64,000 bases of DNA. Source: Pseudanabaena cinerea FACHB-1277 (GTDB taxonomy: Bacteria; Cyanobacteriota; Cyanobacteriia; Pseudanabaenales; Pseudanabaenaceae). Every line of letters begins with the position of its first letter. Position 1 is the first letter of the stretch. Shown here piece after piece: positions 1 through 11,560 of this stretch. Both the position numbers and the translations under genes were made by a program. Location of the stretch: contig NZ_JACJPY010000001.1 of the NCBI RefSeq assembly GCF_014696345.1, positions 47,501 to 111,500 of the forward strand. The letters are read 5' to 3'. The notes below the pieces were generated by a model. That model ran no database searches. It saw only the letters and a program-made list of their open reading frames with translations, and was not told the DNA's origin.

Positions 1-860
<860 letters not shown>

Positions 861-1501
861 ACTTTCCCTTTCTATCGGTCGTCTCTCGACTCCCTCTCTA
901 CTCGGTTAAGTTTTTTACCTTTCGGTTTGACTTTTTTAAGCTTTTCGCTTATCCTGTCGGATATCCTAGTTACCAGATTACTCTGTTATCCTAGTCCTTG
1001 TTTTTATTTCTTTGACGAGGTTTATTGCTTTCTTAAAGCTTTCAAACTATTTAGTTGTCTAGGTTCTTGGCTCTCCCTTTCGGGTCAGGTTTGCTTCGCT
1101 CTCGCTCCGCTTTCCCTTCAGCGCTTTATTAAGTTAACCTGTTTAAATTGCTTTGTCAACCCCTTCTTTGAAGTTTCTTGTGCATGGGCTTCTTTGTTAT
1201 TCGTCAATTCTGCTCTCAGTAAAGATCCTGTGGCAGAAAATTTTTTGGAGGTTATCTCTGAAGTCTTAGGCAACATTTAATTTCAAGACATTATTTTTAC
1301 TAATATTTCATCAAACTAAAGCAGTCAGAATGTTTTTGGAGTAAAACTTTACGATCAAGGCAATTTTGGCTGTTGTTTCTCTTGAAAGACTTGGTAATAC
1401 TCTGTATTCTCTTGTGCTTCTTAAAAAAGGCGTTAAACCGCAAGGACTAGATGGGTGAAATGTAGTCTCTTTAATCTTTGCGGCTTAACTGAGTTGTAGA
1501 G
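861..1501 (-). promoter_or_regulatory. rRNA operon leader and upstream region
   Basis: About 640 bp separate the 16S 5' end from the end of the SLH-protein gene. By position this must hold the rrn promoter and the processing leader, transcribed on the minus strand. I see TTGA-type hexamers with AT-rich spacers around 1290-1320 (minus strand), but no pair clean enough to call a specific promoter. A long plus-strand open frame at 801-1280 has a composition that looks like antisense of the leader and is not taken as a gene. Confidence 0.55.
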
Positions 1502-3190
1502 CTATTTGGCGACTATATATGGCGAGTTGATGGGTTGAGCTTTGCCAGATCGCACTAGAGCTTGATAAATAAGGGCGGCAACTTCAGCTCTGGTTGCAGG
1601 CTGGTTGGGGTTGAGGGTGCTGAGAGTGGGGTAGTTGACGACTAGGCGATTTTCGGTGGCGGCGGCGATGCTGTTTTTGGCATAGTTGGGAATGGCGGCG
1701 GAGTCTGAGTAAGTATTTAAAATATTTGCGGCTGGTTGTGTGGGGTTGTAGTTAAAGCCGTTAGCGAGGGCAACTAGGATTTGGACGCGGGAGATATTTT
1801 CGCTGGGTTTGAAGAGGTTATTGGGATAGCCAGACATAAAGCCGATGGTATGGGCTTTTTGGATGGCTGGGGCTGCCCAAAAGTTGGTGGGTATGTCAGC
1901 GAAGTTGATGCTGGCTCGGATGGGGGCTTTGTCGATCGCTTGGTTGAGCATGGCGGCAAACTGCGCTCTGGTGACGGGGGCGTTGGGCTTAAAGCTGCCG
2001 TCAGGAAAGCCTTTGATGATGTTGCGAGATGCTAACTCTTGGATAAATGCTTGCGCCCAGTAGTTGGATGGGACATCACTAAAGGAGATATTAGCAATGG
2101 GGTTGATGGGGGTGTTAGGGGGGGCGATCGGGTTGGTGGGTTGGGTAATTTCTATGGAGCCTTGGGTGCGTTTGGGATCAATTTGGTTCCCGATCGCCAC
2201 CACAGTCACACCAGAGGCGTTGTTAATGTCTGTTTGTTTATTGTCTTGGAAAATATTTTGCCCAGGACTAGCAGTAGTACCGAGGTTGACCGTTGGCTGC
2301 CCATTGCGATCTTTGAGGATCACCAACCCATTTTCTTGATTGTTAGCAATTAGGTTATTGCGAACTGTGGGAGTTGAGAGGTTGGAGATCACGATGCCGC
2401 CGCGATTGTTGACGATGCGATTGGCGATGACGGCAACTTGAGATTTCTGCCCGATCGCCAGGCCGAAGCCTGTGTTGTCGAAGGTGTTGTTTTGGATTTG
2501 TCCAGTGCTAGTGCCGAGGGCGGAAATACCGTTAGCGCCATTTTGGGTAAAAACATTGTTGCTGACATTAGCGGAGACATCACCTGTGAGAAAAACGCCA
2601 TCGTGGGTGGATTTGGCAAAGATATTATTGGTAATGGTGACGTTCTTGGCTGATTCTAGCCAGAGGGCATAGCCTCTAGGGTTGCTGTTAGTAAGGGTAA
2701 TGCCTTCTATGGTTGTATTGTTACTTGCCAACATGGCGATGTTTTGAGGGGCAAAGGTGGGACTGACGAAGCGATCGCCGCCTGAAATCACGACATTTAG
2801 CCCCTGATTGGCGGGATTGCCGCGTAGGGTGACACCTGCGGGAATGATGAGGGGGAATTTTTCGCCTGTGGTGGCGGTGTAGTTGCCTTCGGCTAGCTGG
2901 ATCACGGCTCCTGCTTGCGGGTTACGGGCGATCGCCGCAGTAATTGATCGGAGCGCTTGATCGGCAGATAGCCCTGAGTTAGAGTCTGAGCCATTGGGAG
3001 AAACGAAAATAATTGTATTAGCTTGGGCGATCCTTAGACTTGAGGAAGGCTGAAATTTAGCACTAGGCTCAGTTGAATTAGAGTTCTGGGCGATCGCCAA
3101 ATCACTGGGGATCGCCCCTTGAGGGATACCCAAAATAAATACAAGCGCAAAACCCAAATATTTTCGTGAAAATGTGATTGATGGTGTCAT
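1502..3190 (-). CDS. Secreted beta-helix protein (DUF1565-like) with three C-terminal SLH domains
   Basis: 562 residues. An N-terminal hydrophobic signal (about residues 10-35, ending near AIAQ) points to export. Residues about 60-340 start with a DUF1565-type motif (VSPNGSDSNSGLS) and continue as short repeats rich in N, I and G ('NNIF', 'NNVF', 'NNTF'), typical of right-handed parallel beta-helices. Residues about 365-550 hold three S-layer homology domains, each beginning near a FSDVP/FADIP/YSDSA motif and followed by GFPDGSFKP-like and TRAQ-like segments. SLH domains normally anchor proteins to the cell wall or outer membrane, so this is probably a surface or periplasmic protein. The beta-helix ligand, possibly a polysaccharide, is unknown. 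It faces away from the next gene. Confidence 0.85.
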   Translation of the reverse strand: MTPSITFSRKYLGFALVFILGIPQGAIPSDLAIAQNSNSTEPSAKFQPSSSLRIAQANTIIFVSPNGSDSNSGLSADQALRSITAAIARNPQAGAVIQLAEGNYTATTGEKFPLIIPAGVTLRGNPANQGLNVVISGGDRFVSPTFAPQNIAMLASNNTTIEGITLTNSNPRGYALWLESAKNVTITNNIFAKSTHDGVFLTGDVSANVSNNVFTQNGANGISALGTSTGQIQNNTFDNTGFGLAIGQKSQVAVIANRIVNNRGGIVISNLSTPTVRNNLIANNQENGLVILKDRNGQPTVNLGTTASPGQNIFQDNKQTDINNASGVTVVAIGNQIDPKRTQGSIEITQPTNPIAPPNTPINPIANISFSDVPSNYWAQAFIQELASRNIIKGFPDGSFKPNAPVTRAQFAAMLNQAIDKAPIRASINFADIPTNFWAAPAIQKAHTIGFMSGYPNNLFKPSENISRVQILVALANGFNYNPTQPAANILNTYSDSAAIPNYAKNSIAAATENRLVVNYPTLSTLNPNQPATRAEVAALIYQALVRSGKAQPINSPYIVAK

Positions 3191-3424
3191 AGGTTGATCC
3201 TTTACAATTGATCTGATGGTAAATCTTATTTTTTGATTTTAATTTTTAAGTTTTTGGGCTGTCGATTCTGACGAAACCCCACATGAATAGTTTCTGGCAA
3301 GTTGCGCCAACAAGCTCCAAGAAGTTTTTAGACGATTTTCTAAACACTGCTTTACAACCATTAACGAAAATGTAATAACACTTTTGTGAATTAAAATCTA
3401 AACCCAGTCGGGTTTATTGAATTG

Positions 3425-3445
3425 AAAAATGGAGTAACCATTTTT
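3425..3445. other. AT-rich hairpin in a divergent intergenic region
   Basis: AAAAATGG (3425-3432) and CCATTTTT (3438-3445) form a perfect 8-bp stem with a 5-nt loop between two divergently transcribed genes. A similar ATGG/CCAT palindrome is found at 62350-62372, also between divergent genes. Function is unknown; a terminator is unlikely in this context. Confidence 0.4.
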
Positions 3446-3471
3446 AGTTTTGTAATAATTTATACATTGCA

Positions 3472-3804
3472 TTGATTGAGGTGTCTGTGAGTTTACTTCC
3501 TGTCCCATCGCATATTCACTATGAATTATTATTACAACTGCTGGAGAGACAGACTTTGCCTGCCTTGCACAATGAAATGCGACAACCGCATTTAACTACC
3601 AAACTCAATGCTTCTAGGGAGCATTTACAATCAGCAATCATTAATTTGCGTAAGGCTTTTGCTTTGCAAAAACAGGTTGAGGAGATGTGTGAGTATCATG
3701 GTATTGAAATCTCTTATAGATGGTCTTTAAGTGAGACTGAGCAGGAAATGGGGAAGTCTTTGAAAGAAATTTCCAGCCCACCAGCGCAGATATCAGACGC
3801 ATAG
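3472..3804 (+). CDS. Small conserved cyanobacterial protein, DUF5340-like
   Basis: About 105-110 residues. The segment reading HYELLLQLLERQTLPAL, followed by a heptad-like stretch (about residues 45-80) and an 'ISYRWS' segment, resembles the cyanobacteria-specific DUF5340 family as I remember it. The function of that family is unknown. The listed start is a TTG; GTG codons at 3481 and 3487 are equally plausible and none has a clear ribosome binding site. No signal peptide or membrane segment is visible. It stands alone ahead of the oxygenase gene. Confidence 0.65.
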   Translation: MIEVSVSLLPVPSHIHYELLLQLLERQTLPALHNEMRQPHLTTKLNASREHLQSAIINLRKAFALQKQVEEMCEYHGIEISYRWSLSETEQEMGKSLKEISSPPAQISDA

Positions 3805-4003
3805 CTCACAACATTTACCGCCGCAAGTTAAAAATACCGCAAGTCAAAAAGTCTTTGATTGCAGAGGTATTTAAGACGGCAACGTATGGGAGATTGTGTG
3901 TATGGGTTTAGAATTGTATCGAAATCGTTACAATATCTTGGGTGGTATTTGGAAAATATCGCCCTCTCTAAACTGTCCTCTAGAAGGTCACTTGAAAAAG
4001 CCC

Positions 4004-5455
4004 ATGACACAAACAACATCTTCATCTTCATCAATATTTTCACGATCTGACTGGCAAAAAGGGTATGAGTCTCTTCGGGCTGAGCAGAGCTATTGGATTG
4101 ACAATATCGAGGGAGAGATTCCTTCAGGACTAGAAGGCACATTATTTCGTAATGGACCTGGGCTGTTTGATATCAACGGGGAGCAGTATGGACATCCCTT
4201 TGATGGTGATGGTATGGTTTGCGCGATCGCTTTCCGTGAGGGTAAAGCCAAGTTTACCAATCAATATGTCAAAACCCCTGAGTTTTTAGCGGAGCAGAGG
4301 GCGGGTAAGATTCTGTATCGCGGCGTATTCGGTACGCAAAAAGCAGGCGGATGGCTCAGCAATATATTTGATTTACGCAATAAAAATGTTGCTAATACCA
4401 ATGTGGTATATCAAGGCGGCAAACTGTTGGCACTGTGGGAAGCAGCGCGTCCCTATGCGTTAAATCCCGAAAATCTGGATACTTTGGGCTTGGAAAGTTT
4501 TGATGGCAAGTTGGATGCGGGCAAGGTATTTACGGCGCATCCAAGGCGGGACGATCGCACAGGGGATCTTTGGGCTTTTGGGGTGCAGCCAGGACCGAAG
4601 TCAAAAATTGCTATTTATCAGGTCAATGAATCTGGTGAACTATTTACAGAGTCGGAAGTTCAAGTTTCTGGGTTTTGCTTTTTACATGATTTTGCCTATA
4701 CGCCCAACTATCGCATTTTTATGCAAAATCCTGTTTCCTTTAAGCCACTGCCCTTTATTTTAGGTTTGGCAACGGCGGGGGGATGTATTGAACTTAAACC
4801 TAATACGCCCAGCCAGTTTTTAATTATCGATCGCCAAGGTAATTTGCAAACTTTGGACACCGACCCCTGTTTTGTTTTCCATCATTGCAATGCCTATGAA
4901 CAGGGGGATGAAATTATTGTCGATTCGGTTTGCTATCCTGATTATCCTAAATTAGAAGCAAATACTGATTTTCGCGAAATTGATTTTGATAAGGTGATTG
5001 CAGGGCAGCTATGGCGCTTTACGATTAGTCTCAAACTTGGCAAGGTCAGTCGGGAGCTAATCTTGGAAAGATCCTGTGAGTTTCCTGTGGTGCATCCCCG
5101 TTGTGTGGGGCAGCCCTATCGCTATGCTTATATCGGTGCGATCGCCAAGGAATCAGGTAATGCGCCATTGCAGGCGATCGCCAAGGTAGATATGCAGACG
5201 GGCAAACAAGAGTTTCACAGTTTTGCCCCAAGAGGGTTTATTAGTGAACCCATTTTTGTACCATGCGATCCATCGCCAGATAGCGCTGAGGATCATGGCT
5301 GGGTGTTGACATTGGTGTTTGATGCGGCACACAATCGCTCTGACTTAGTAATTCTTGATGCTCAAAATATTGCTGGTAAACCACTTGCGGTTTTGCACCT
5401 GAAGCATCATGTCCCCTATGGACTGCATGGGAGCTTTACACGAGAAGTATTTTAA
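4004..5455 (+). CDS. Carotenoid cleavage oxygenase (apocarotenoid 15,15'-oxygenase type)
   Basis: About 483 residues from the ATG at 4004, matching the usual length of about 490 for the family; the open frame extends upstream to 3896 but that part looks non-coding. Family features are visible: GTLFRNGPGLFDI near the N-terminus, HPFDGDGMV, an early His in 'TAHPRRD', 'HDFAYTPNY', 'FVFHHCNAYE' and a final 'PYGLHGSF'. The His residues in these motifs are those that bind the single non-haem iron in this beta-propeller family. Characterised cyanobacterial members cleave apocarotenals to retinal; the substrate here is inferred. It is convergent with lepA, with a shared terminator between them. Confidence 0.9.
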   Translation: MTQTTSSSSSIFSRSDWQKGYESLRAEQSYWIDNIEGEIPSGLEGTLFRNGPGLFDINGEQYGHPFDGDGMVCAIAFREGKAKFTNQYVKTPEFLAEQRAGKILYRGVFGTQKAGGWLSNIFDLRNKNVANTNVVYQGGKLLALWEAARPYALNPENLDTLGLESFDGKLDAGKVFTAHPRRDDRTGDLWAFGVQPGPKSKIAIYQVNESGELFTESEVQVSGFCFLHDFAYTPNYRIFMQNPVSFKPLPFILGLATAGGCIELKPNTPSQFLIIDRQGNLQTLDTDPCFVFHHCNAYEQGDEIIVDSVCYPDYPKLEANTDFREIDFDKVIAGQLWRFTISLKLGKVSRELILERSCEFPVVHPRCVGQPYRYAYIGAIAKESGNAPLQAIAKVDMQTGKQEFHSFAPRGFISEPIFVPCDPSPDSAEDHGWVLTLVFDAAHNRSDLVILDAQNIAGKPLAVLHLKHHVPYGLHGSFTREVF

Positions 5456-5490
5456 ACAAAAGCTGGCGATATTCGCCAGCTCTTGTTTTT
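5454..5490. terminator. Bidirectional terminator between the oxygenase gene and lepA
   Basis: GCTGGCGA (5462-5469), a TAT loop and TCGCCAGC (5473-5480) form a perfect 8-bp stem. It is flanked by AACAAAA on the left and TCTTGTTTTT on the right, so it can work for both convergent genes. Confidence 0.85.
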
Positions 5491-5500
5491 AATCGCCTTT

Positions 5501-7312
5501 TTAATCACCATTTAGCTGCAAAATTGCCATAAATGCGGCTTGCGGCACTTCCACAGTACCAATGGACTTCATGCGCTTTTTGCCCTTTTTCTGCTTTTCT
5601 AAGAGCTTTTTCTTACGAGAGATATCGCCGCCATAGCACTTACTCAAAACATTTTTGCGAAGTGCCGAAATATTTTCCCTGGCCAAAATTTTAGAGCCGA
5701 TCGCTGCTTGGATGGGGATTTGGAACTGCTGCTTGGGAATTAATTCGCGGAGCTTAGAAACTAGGGCACGACCAACGTTATAGGATTTATCACGATGGAC
5801 GATGCAGGCTAGAGCATCTACGGGTTCCTCATTGACCAAGATATCCACTAGCACCAGATCATTGGGGCGATAGCCGATTACTTGATATTCCATGCTGGCA
5901 TAACCCTTTGTCCGTGACTTCATTTGATCGAAGAAATCCGTCACCATTTCTGCCAGTGGCAACTCATAAATGAGGGTGGCGCGTTCGGTGGTGATGTAGC
6001 GGGTATCCACAAATACACCGCGCCTTGCTACACAAAGCTCCATCAATGTACCGATATAGATCTGCGGGGTCATGATCTCTAGCTTGACGTAAGGCTCTTC
6101 GATCAATTTCCGTGAATTGGGGGGCGGTAACTCACTGGGGTTATCCACCATTAAAATTTCATCGTCATTGGTAGTTATGCGATAGATTACCGATGGAGCC
6201 GTAACGATGAGATCAAGGTTATATTCACGCTCAAGACGCTCCTGCACAATTTCCATATGCAGCATTCCTAAGAAACCGCAGCGAAAGCCAAATCCCATGG
6301 CATTAGAGGTTTCTGGCTCATAGTTGAGCGCGGCATCATTGAGTTTGAGTTTGGTGAGTGCTTCGCGCAGATCCTCAAATTGATCGGCATCGGTGGGAAA
6401 CATCCCGCAAAATACCATCGGCTTTGCTTCTTCATAACCAGGGAAAGGCTCTGGAGCTGGGGCGATCGCACTGGTAATCGTATCGCCCACCCGTGCATGG
6501 GCAACGGTCTTGATGGCGGCGGCTAAGTAACCGACCTCACCCGCGTGCAGTTCGTCAACTTGGATCTGTCCAGGGGCAAGGATGCCCAACTCATCGATCA
6601 CATATTCCTGTGCCGAAGCCATAAACTTAACGCGATCGCCCTTTTTTAGCGTGCCATCCATCACCCGAAAATAGACGATTACCCCACGATAGGCATCGTA
6701 ATAACTGTCAAAAATCAAAGCGCGTAAAGGTTGATCAACAGTGTCTTTTGGGGGCGGCACTTTAGACACGATCGCCTCAAGGATCTCGCGAATGCCAATC
6801 CCTTCCTTTGCCGAAGCATGGATTGCCTCTGAGCAGTCCAATCCAATTAGCTCCTCTATTTCACGGGCAATGCGCTCGGGATCGGCTCCTGGCAGATCAA
6901 TCTTATTTAATACAGGCACAATCTCCAGATCGTTAGCAAGGGCGAGATACACATTGGCAAGGGTCTGTGCCTCCACACCTTGGGACGCATCTACAACCAG
7001 CAACGCCCCTTCACAGGCAGCCAAACTGCGCGATACCTCATAGGAAAAGTCCACATGACCTGGGGTATCAATTAAATTAATTGTATATTCTTGACCATCA
7101 AGGGCAGCATATTTCATGCGCGCCGCCTGCAACTTGATCGTAATGCCCCTTTCTCGCTCCAGATCCATATTGTCGAGAAATTGTGCTTTCATGTCACGAT
7201 CCGCCACCGTGCCTGTAAATTGCAGCAGGCGATCGGCAAGGGTGGATTTGCCATGATCGATATGGGCAATGATCGAAAAGTTGCGAATACGAGAAACGGG
7301 TACGTTGGTCAT
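5501..7312 (-). CDS. lepA: Elongation factor 4 (LepA), ribosome back-translocating GTPase
   Basis: 603 residues, the standard LepA length. The N-terminal GTPase domain shows the G1 motif AHIDHGKST (about residues 16-24), RGITIK (G2), DTPGH (G3) and NKIDLPGA (G4). Next come a domain II starting around 185, the FCGMFP and [14 protein letters not shown] segments typical of LepA/EF-G domain III-V, and a basic C-terminal tail ([22 protein letters not shown]) that is specific to LepA. It acts on the ribosome in the cytoplasm under stress. It is monocistronic here, with a terminator at its 3' end. Confidence 0.98.
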   Translation of the reverse strand: MTNVPVSRIRNFSIIAHIDHGKSTLADRLLQFTGTVADRDMKAQFLDNMDLERERGITIKLQAARMKYAALDGQEYTINLIDTPGHVDFSYEVSRSLAACEGALLVVDASQGVEAQTLANVYLALANDLEIVPVLNKIDLPGADPERIAREIEELIGLDCSEAIHASAKEGIGIREILEAIVSKVPPPKDTVDQPLRALIFDSYYDAYRGVIVYFRVMDGTLKKGDRVKFMASAQEYVIDELGILAPGQIQVDELHAGEVGYLAAAIKTVAHARVGDTITSAIAPAPEPFPGYEEAKPMVFCGMFPTDADQFEDLREALTKLKLNDAALNYEPETSNAMGFGFRCGFLGMLHMEIVQERLEREYNLDLIVTAPSVIYRITTNDDEILMVDNPSELPPPNSRKLIEEPYVKLEIMTPQIYIGTLMELCVARRGVFVDTRYITTERATLIYELPLAEMVTDFFDQMKSRTKGYASMEYQVIGYRPNDLVLVDILVNEEPVDALACIVHRDKSYNVGRALVSKLRELIPKQQFQIPIQAAIGSKILARENISALRKNVLSKCYGGDISRKKKLLEKQKKGKKRMKSIGTVEVPQAAFMAILQLNGD

Positions 7313-7408
7313 AAAATCAAAAGGCTGCTTGAGGATTTGAATCCTACATTAAAGTAGATCATGTAAATAAGTGTAACAATTCCAATAACTGGGTAGAGGT
7401 TGTATTTG

Positions 7409-7440
7409 CTTAATATTTAATTAATATTTAATTAATATTT
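7409..7440. repeat. AT-only 11-bp tandem repeat upstream of lepA
   Basis: The unit AATATTTAATT is repeated nearly three times. It lies about 100 bp upstream of the lepA start and could be a promoter-proximal UP-like or bent segment, which is inference. Confidence 0.6.
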
Positions 7441-7920
7441 TTGACGCTTTGTTGAATTTTTTAAAGTTTGAAGACATTGCAAATCTTTAAAGACTATAGA
7501 AGGCTAGACAGCCTAGATTAGAGCATTTCAGGAAATACTTGCTGCTAATCACTTAGCGATCGCTTACAAATATCACAAATAAGCTTAACCTTTGAGAATT
7601 GGTATAAGGGCAGAAAACTGTAATTACGATAAAGATATATTCTCAAATCTTCTCAAAAATTCTGTTTGGGGTTAATCTACAAGAGCTAGTAAACTGATTA
7701 ATATTTTGCCAAAGTTAGGTTGGCTAGATTTTTTAATCTACTAATCCTACTAGGTACGATGGGTAATAATAGCTATAGTAGTTTTATTGCTAATTTTGTA
7801 TCTAGCTTGATCACTGGGTTAAGCTTAAAATTTTGGGCTTAATTTTTTAGGCTCAAGCCCTAAACCTAACTTGCTAACCAATTCCACAGGATTAGCGATG
7901 CGCTTCTACGATTAACTATG

Positions 7921-7948
7921 GTCAATGTAATTCAGTCAATGTAATTCA
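7921..7948. repeat. Perfect 14-bp tandem duplication upstream of infB
   Basis: GTCAATGTAATTCA occurs twice back to back (7921-7934 and 7935-7948), about 80 bp before the infB start codon. It may be a duplicated regulator site or a slippage product. Confidence 0.75.
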
Positions 7949-8027
7949 ACCTAGCAAAAGATAGGAAGCAACTTCTATGTAAATTTTAAATTTTCGTATC
8001 CAACAGTTTCGCAGGGCAGAGTAAGCA

Positions 8028-11000
8028 ATGAGTATAAGCAATCGAGTTCGGCTTTATGAACTGTCACGAGAGCTAGATCTAGACACCAAAGATATAATCG
8101 CGGTGTGTGAGCAGCTAAATATCGTGGTCAAGAGTCATAGTAGTACGATTACTGAATCGGAGGCAGCCTTGGTACGCACCAATGCTCCTCATCCCCAGTC
8201 AAAGAGCAACGAGTCTAAATCTGCGGACAAACCCGATAAAAAAGTGGCGATCGCCCCTAAATATAAGGAGTCTGAGGCACGTACTGCTAAGCAGCAAATT
8301 CTTGCGGTCAGCAAGCCCACGATTAGACTTGCATCACCACCTGCGGCGATCGCCAAAGAATCCAACATCTCTGCACCGATGACTCCGCCCATGGCGGTTG
8401 TTCAGCCTAGTCCAGAAAACTCCTCTAGTCCCATTACTGTTAATCCTTCCCTCTCGCCCATGCCTCCTGCTGCTTCTCTAGTTTCTCCCCCCGACCGTCC
8501 TGCTGTAAATAACAGCACAATATCCGAATCTGTTACTACATCCAACACTGAATTGACTACAGCTACCCCATTGATATCACCAATTCCTCCTGCTGCCCCT
8601 GCGGAAAATCTGCCTGCTCAACCCGAGACGAAACTTGCCAGCCCACCGATGATGCCCAAAGTGCCATCACGCTCAGTCAACAATGGAATTAGTAATGCTA
8701 ATCGTCCGTCTGATGAGAGAAATGGTCAGGCACAAAAAACTGCTCCCTTTGTCAAGGACAGCCCCAAAGAAATTGTTAAAGATCATGGAAAAGAGCCAAG
8801 CAAGGACATTAAAGATCAGTCCCAACATCATGAAACGTCAAAGGCTGAGCGTTCTAATACGAGCAAACAATCCTTGATGAGTGTGTCCCCGCCCGCCAAT
8901 GTCAAGTTGGCTAAGCCCAATGCCCCAGATCGACCTAAACCGCCAGTACCTCCAGCCGCCAAACCTCTAGTTGCCCCAAAGCCGCCAATGGCAAAGGGTG
9001 GCGGTGATGCTAAGGGGAAGCTTCCACCACGCACGGCTCATAGCGAACCAACAAGTGAGGCGATCGCCCCCAAACCAGAAAATAGGCTAGAGCCAAAAGT
9101 TGAGGGTCGTCAGCCTACCCCTAAACCTTCACGCCCAGAACGTCCCAAGCTCAATAAACCTGCGGAACCTGTCAGCGCCGCGCCTGTAGGCGGCAAACCT
9201 CAGGGCAGGGGTCCAAAGTTAGTCAAGGACTCGGTACTAATCGAGCGCGGCATTACTGCCCCAACGGAACCTCCACATAACCTCCGTCCGCCGATGCCAA
9301 CCTTGCTCCGCGCCCCCGAAAAACCTGTGATTGCCGATCGCAGTGTCAAAAAGCCTGAGTCGCCCAGTGGTTTTGCACCGCCTGTGTTACCAGATCTCTT
9401 AGAAAAGCCCACCCTTCCTGGTAAGGGCGGTAAACGCAAAGGCAAATCCAAGGAAGAAGAAGAAAAGGATTTGATGGAGTTGCGTGAAAAGAATCGCTTG
9501 AATAAACCCAAACGATACTTACGGGAGTTTGATGATGATGATGATGATGATGGGACTGATGGGACTGGAGACCAAGCGCCGATCAGTCTATCCTTAGCGC
9601 GTCCTTCAGCACCTCCTAAGGCGATAGCCATGCCTTCAAAGCCAACCATGGCGGCGGACATCAAACCCACCCAAAAACCGAAAAAATCTGCACCAAACCG
9701 CGATCGCCGCAATCAACAGGTGGAAGTCGTCATCGAAAAGCCTACCTCCGTGGAAATCGAAGAGGGCATGACTGTGGCAGTTTTGGCAAAACGTCTAGTT
9801 TTGTCTGAGACAGAGGTAATCCGCACCCTGTTTATGAAGGGGATCATGGCAAATATCAACCAAACCCTTGATGTTGGTACTGCCAAGATGGTTGCTACCG
9901 AACTAGGCTATGAAGTGCATGACCCTGAAGTAGTGGAATTAGCACTAAAGACGGAAATGATTGAGGTTAGCGACCTCGATAAACTACAGCGCCGTCCGCC
10001 TGTAGTAACAATCATGGGTCACGTTGACCATGGTAAAACCACCTTGCTTGATGCCATCCGTAAGAGTAAAGTGGCTCAAGGCGAAGCAGGGGGCATCACC
10101 CAACATATTGGTGCATACCATGTCGATGTCGAGCATAATGGCGAGAAGCAACAGATTGTCTTTTTGGATACCCCCGGACACGAAGCCTTTACCGCCATGC
10201 GGGCGCGAGGTACGAAGGTTACAGACATTGCGGTTTTGGTAGTTGCTGCCGATGATGGCGTTCAACCCCAGACCATTGAGGCGATTAGTCACGCCAGAGC
10301 CGCAAAAGTGCCGATCGTGGTTGCCATTAACAAAGTTGACAAGATTGAGGCACAACCCGATCGCATCCGCCAAGAGCTAACAGAGTACTCTCTAGTTGCG
10401 GAAGAATGGGGCGGTGACACGATCATGGTTCCCGTCAGTGCAATTAAGCGCGAAAACCTTGACACCCTGCTAGAAATGATCCTACTGGTGGCTGAGGTTG
10501 AAGACTTGCAAGCCAATCCTAACCGTACCGCTAAGGGAACCGTCATTGAGGCACACTTGGACAAGGCGAAGGGACCAGTAGCAACGCTATTAGTCCAAAA
10601 CGGTACTTTACGGGTGGGCGATGTATTTGTGGCAGGAGCCGCCTTTGGTAAAGTACGTGCCATGGTTGACGATCGCGGTGTGCGTGTGGACAAAGCATCG
10701 CCATCCTTTGCGGTGGAAGTCCTCGGACTCGGTGATGTCCCTGCGGCAGGTGATGAGTTTGAAGTCTATCTAGACGAAAAACAAGCAAGGGCGATCGCTG
10801 ATCAACGCACGATGGATCAACGTCAAACTCGCTTGATTCAAGCAATGGCTTCCCGCCGAGTCACCCTTGGTACGCTTTCAGAGAAAGTCAAGGAAGGCGA
10901 TCTCAAGGAGTTAAACATTATCCTCAAAGCCGATGTCCAAGGCTCACTCGAAGCAATTTTGGGTGCATTAGCCCAATTGCCACAGCGCGAAGTGCAACTT

Positions 11001-11522
11001 CGCATTCTCCTATCTGCCCCAGGAGAAATTACCGAAAACGACATTAGCCTCGCGGCAGCAAGCTCGGCAGTTGTCCTTGGGTTTAATACCACGATGGCTC
11101 CTGGCGCAAGACAGGCTGCTGATGAAATGGGTGTTGACTTCCGTGATTACAACGTTATTTACAAGCTGTTGGAAGATATCCAAGATGCGATGGAAGGCTT
11201 ACTTGATCCTGAGATGGTTGAGGAATATCTCGGTCAAGCCGAAGTACGCGCCATCTTTACCATTGGTAAGGGTGCTGTCGCAGGTTGTTATGTTCAGAAC
11301 GGCAAGCTAGTTCGTAATTGCAATGTCCGAATTAAACGCGGTAATGAAATTGTCCATACTGGTGTATTGGAATCTCTGCGAAGGGTTAAGGATGATGCCA
11401 AAGAGGTCGCCTCTGGATTTGAGTGCGGTATATCCTTGGGCAAATTCTCTACATGGAAAGAGAATGATGTTATCGAAGCCTTCCGCATGGTAACGAAGCG
11501 GCGAACTCTCGCTACGTCCTAA
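8028..11522 (+). CDS. infB: Translation initiation factor IF-2
   Basis: 1164 residues. The N-terminus has an IF2_N-type segment ([17 protein letters not shown]). It is followed by a very long low-complexity region rich in Pro, Lys, Ser and Ala (about residues 50-560), with a run of Asp near residue 505 encoded by a GAT trinucleotide tract (about 9531-9552). A second IF2_N segment precedes the GTPase domain: GHVDHGKT (about 663), [16 protein letters not shown] and NKVDK (about 767). The conserved C-terminal domains complete the protein ([25 protein letters not shown]). It brings initiator tRNA to the 30S subunit. Cyanobacterial IF-2 is normally long at the N-terminus. nusA and rbfA are not adjacent in this window. 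Confidence 0.98.
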   Translation: MSISNRVRLYELSRELDLDTKDIIAVCEQLNIVVKSHSSTITESEAALVRTNAPHPQSKSNESKSADKPDKKVAIAPKYKESEARTAKQQILAVSKPTIRLASPPAAIAKESNISAPMTPPMAVVQPSPENSSSPITVNPSLSPMPPAASLVSPPDRPAVNNSTISESVTTSNTELTTATPLISPIPPAAPAENLPAQPETKLASPPMMPKVPSRSVNNGISNANRPSDERNGQAQKTAPFVKDSPKEIVKDHGKEPSKDIKDQSQHHETSKAERSNTSKQSLMSVSPPANVKLAKPNAPDRPKPPVPPAAKPLVAPKPPMAKGGGDAKGKLPPRTAHSEPTSEAIAPKPENRLEPKVEGRQPTPKPSRPERPKLNKPAEPVSAAPVGGKPQGRGPKLVKDSVLIERGITAPTEPPHNLRPPMPTLLRAPEKPVIADRSVKKPESPSGFAPPVLPDLLEKPTLPGKGGKRKGKSKEEEEKDLMELREKNRLNKPKRYLREFDDDDDDDGTDGTGDQAPISLSLARPSAPPKAIAMPSKPTMAADIKPTQKPKKSAPNRDRRNQQVEVVIEKPTSVEIEEGMTVAVLAKRLVLSETEVIRTLFMKGIMANINQTLDVGTAKMVATELGYEVHDPEVVELALKTEMIEVSDLDKLQRRPPVVTIMGHVDHGKTTLLDAIRKSKVAQGEAGGITQHIGAYHVDVEHNGEKQQIVFLDTPGHEAFTAMRARGTKVTDIAVLVVAADDGVQPQTIEAISHARAAKVPIVVAINKVDKIEAQPDRIRQELTEYSLVAEEWGGDTIMVPVSAIKRENLDTLLEMILLVAEVEDLQANPNRTAKGTVIEAHLDKAKGPVATLLVQNGTLRVGDVFVAGAAFGKVRAMVDDRGVRVDKASPSFAVEVLGLGDVPAAGDEFEVYLDEKQARAIADQRTMDQRQTRLIQAMASRRVTLGTLSEKVKEGDLKELNIILKADVQGSLEAILGALAQLPQREVQLRILLSAPGEITENDISLAAASSAVVLGFNTTMAPGARQAADEMGVDFRDYNVIYKLLEDIQDAMEGLLDPEMVEEYLGQAEVRAIFTIGKGAVAGCYVQNGKLVRNCNVRIKRGNEIVHTGVLESLRRVKDDAKEVASGFECGISLGKFSTWKENDVIEAFRMVTKRRTLATS

Positions 11523-11526
11523 GTTA

Positions 11527-11553
11527 AAAAAGCGCCCTCATAGGGCGCTTTTT
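11527..11553. terminator. Bidirectional intrinsic terminator between infB and arsJ
   Basis: AAAAAGCGCCCT (11527-11538), a 3-nt loop and AGGGCGCTTTTT (11542-11553) form a 12-bp stem with flanking A and T runs. This suits both the plus-strand infB and the minus-strand arsJ. Confidence 0.92.
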
Positions 11554-11560
11554 CTTTAGA

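Larger units (their letters stand above)
7313..8027. other. Long intergenic region between divergent lepA and infB
   Basis: 715 bp without a convincing gene or tRNA. It is very AT-rich and contains two short tandem repeats listed separately. The part next to infB (from about 7500) is probably a long 5' leader. No riboswitch or standard promoter could be assigned with confidence. Confidence 0.6.

Noticed and set aside
7313-8027. tRNA or structured RNA in the long lepA-infB gap
   Set aside because: No TpsiC-like GGTTCGAATCC arm or cloverleaf could be found on either strand.
9200-9712. 170-codon minus-strand frame inside infB
   Set aside because: It is antisense to the low-complexity part of IF-2; the poly-Asp tract gives a poly-Ser run, an obvious shadow.
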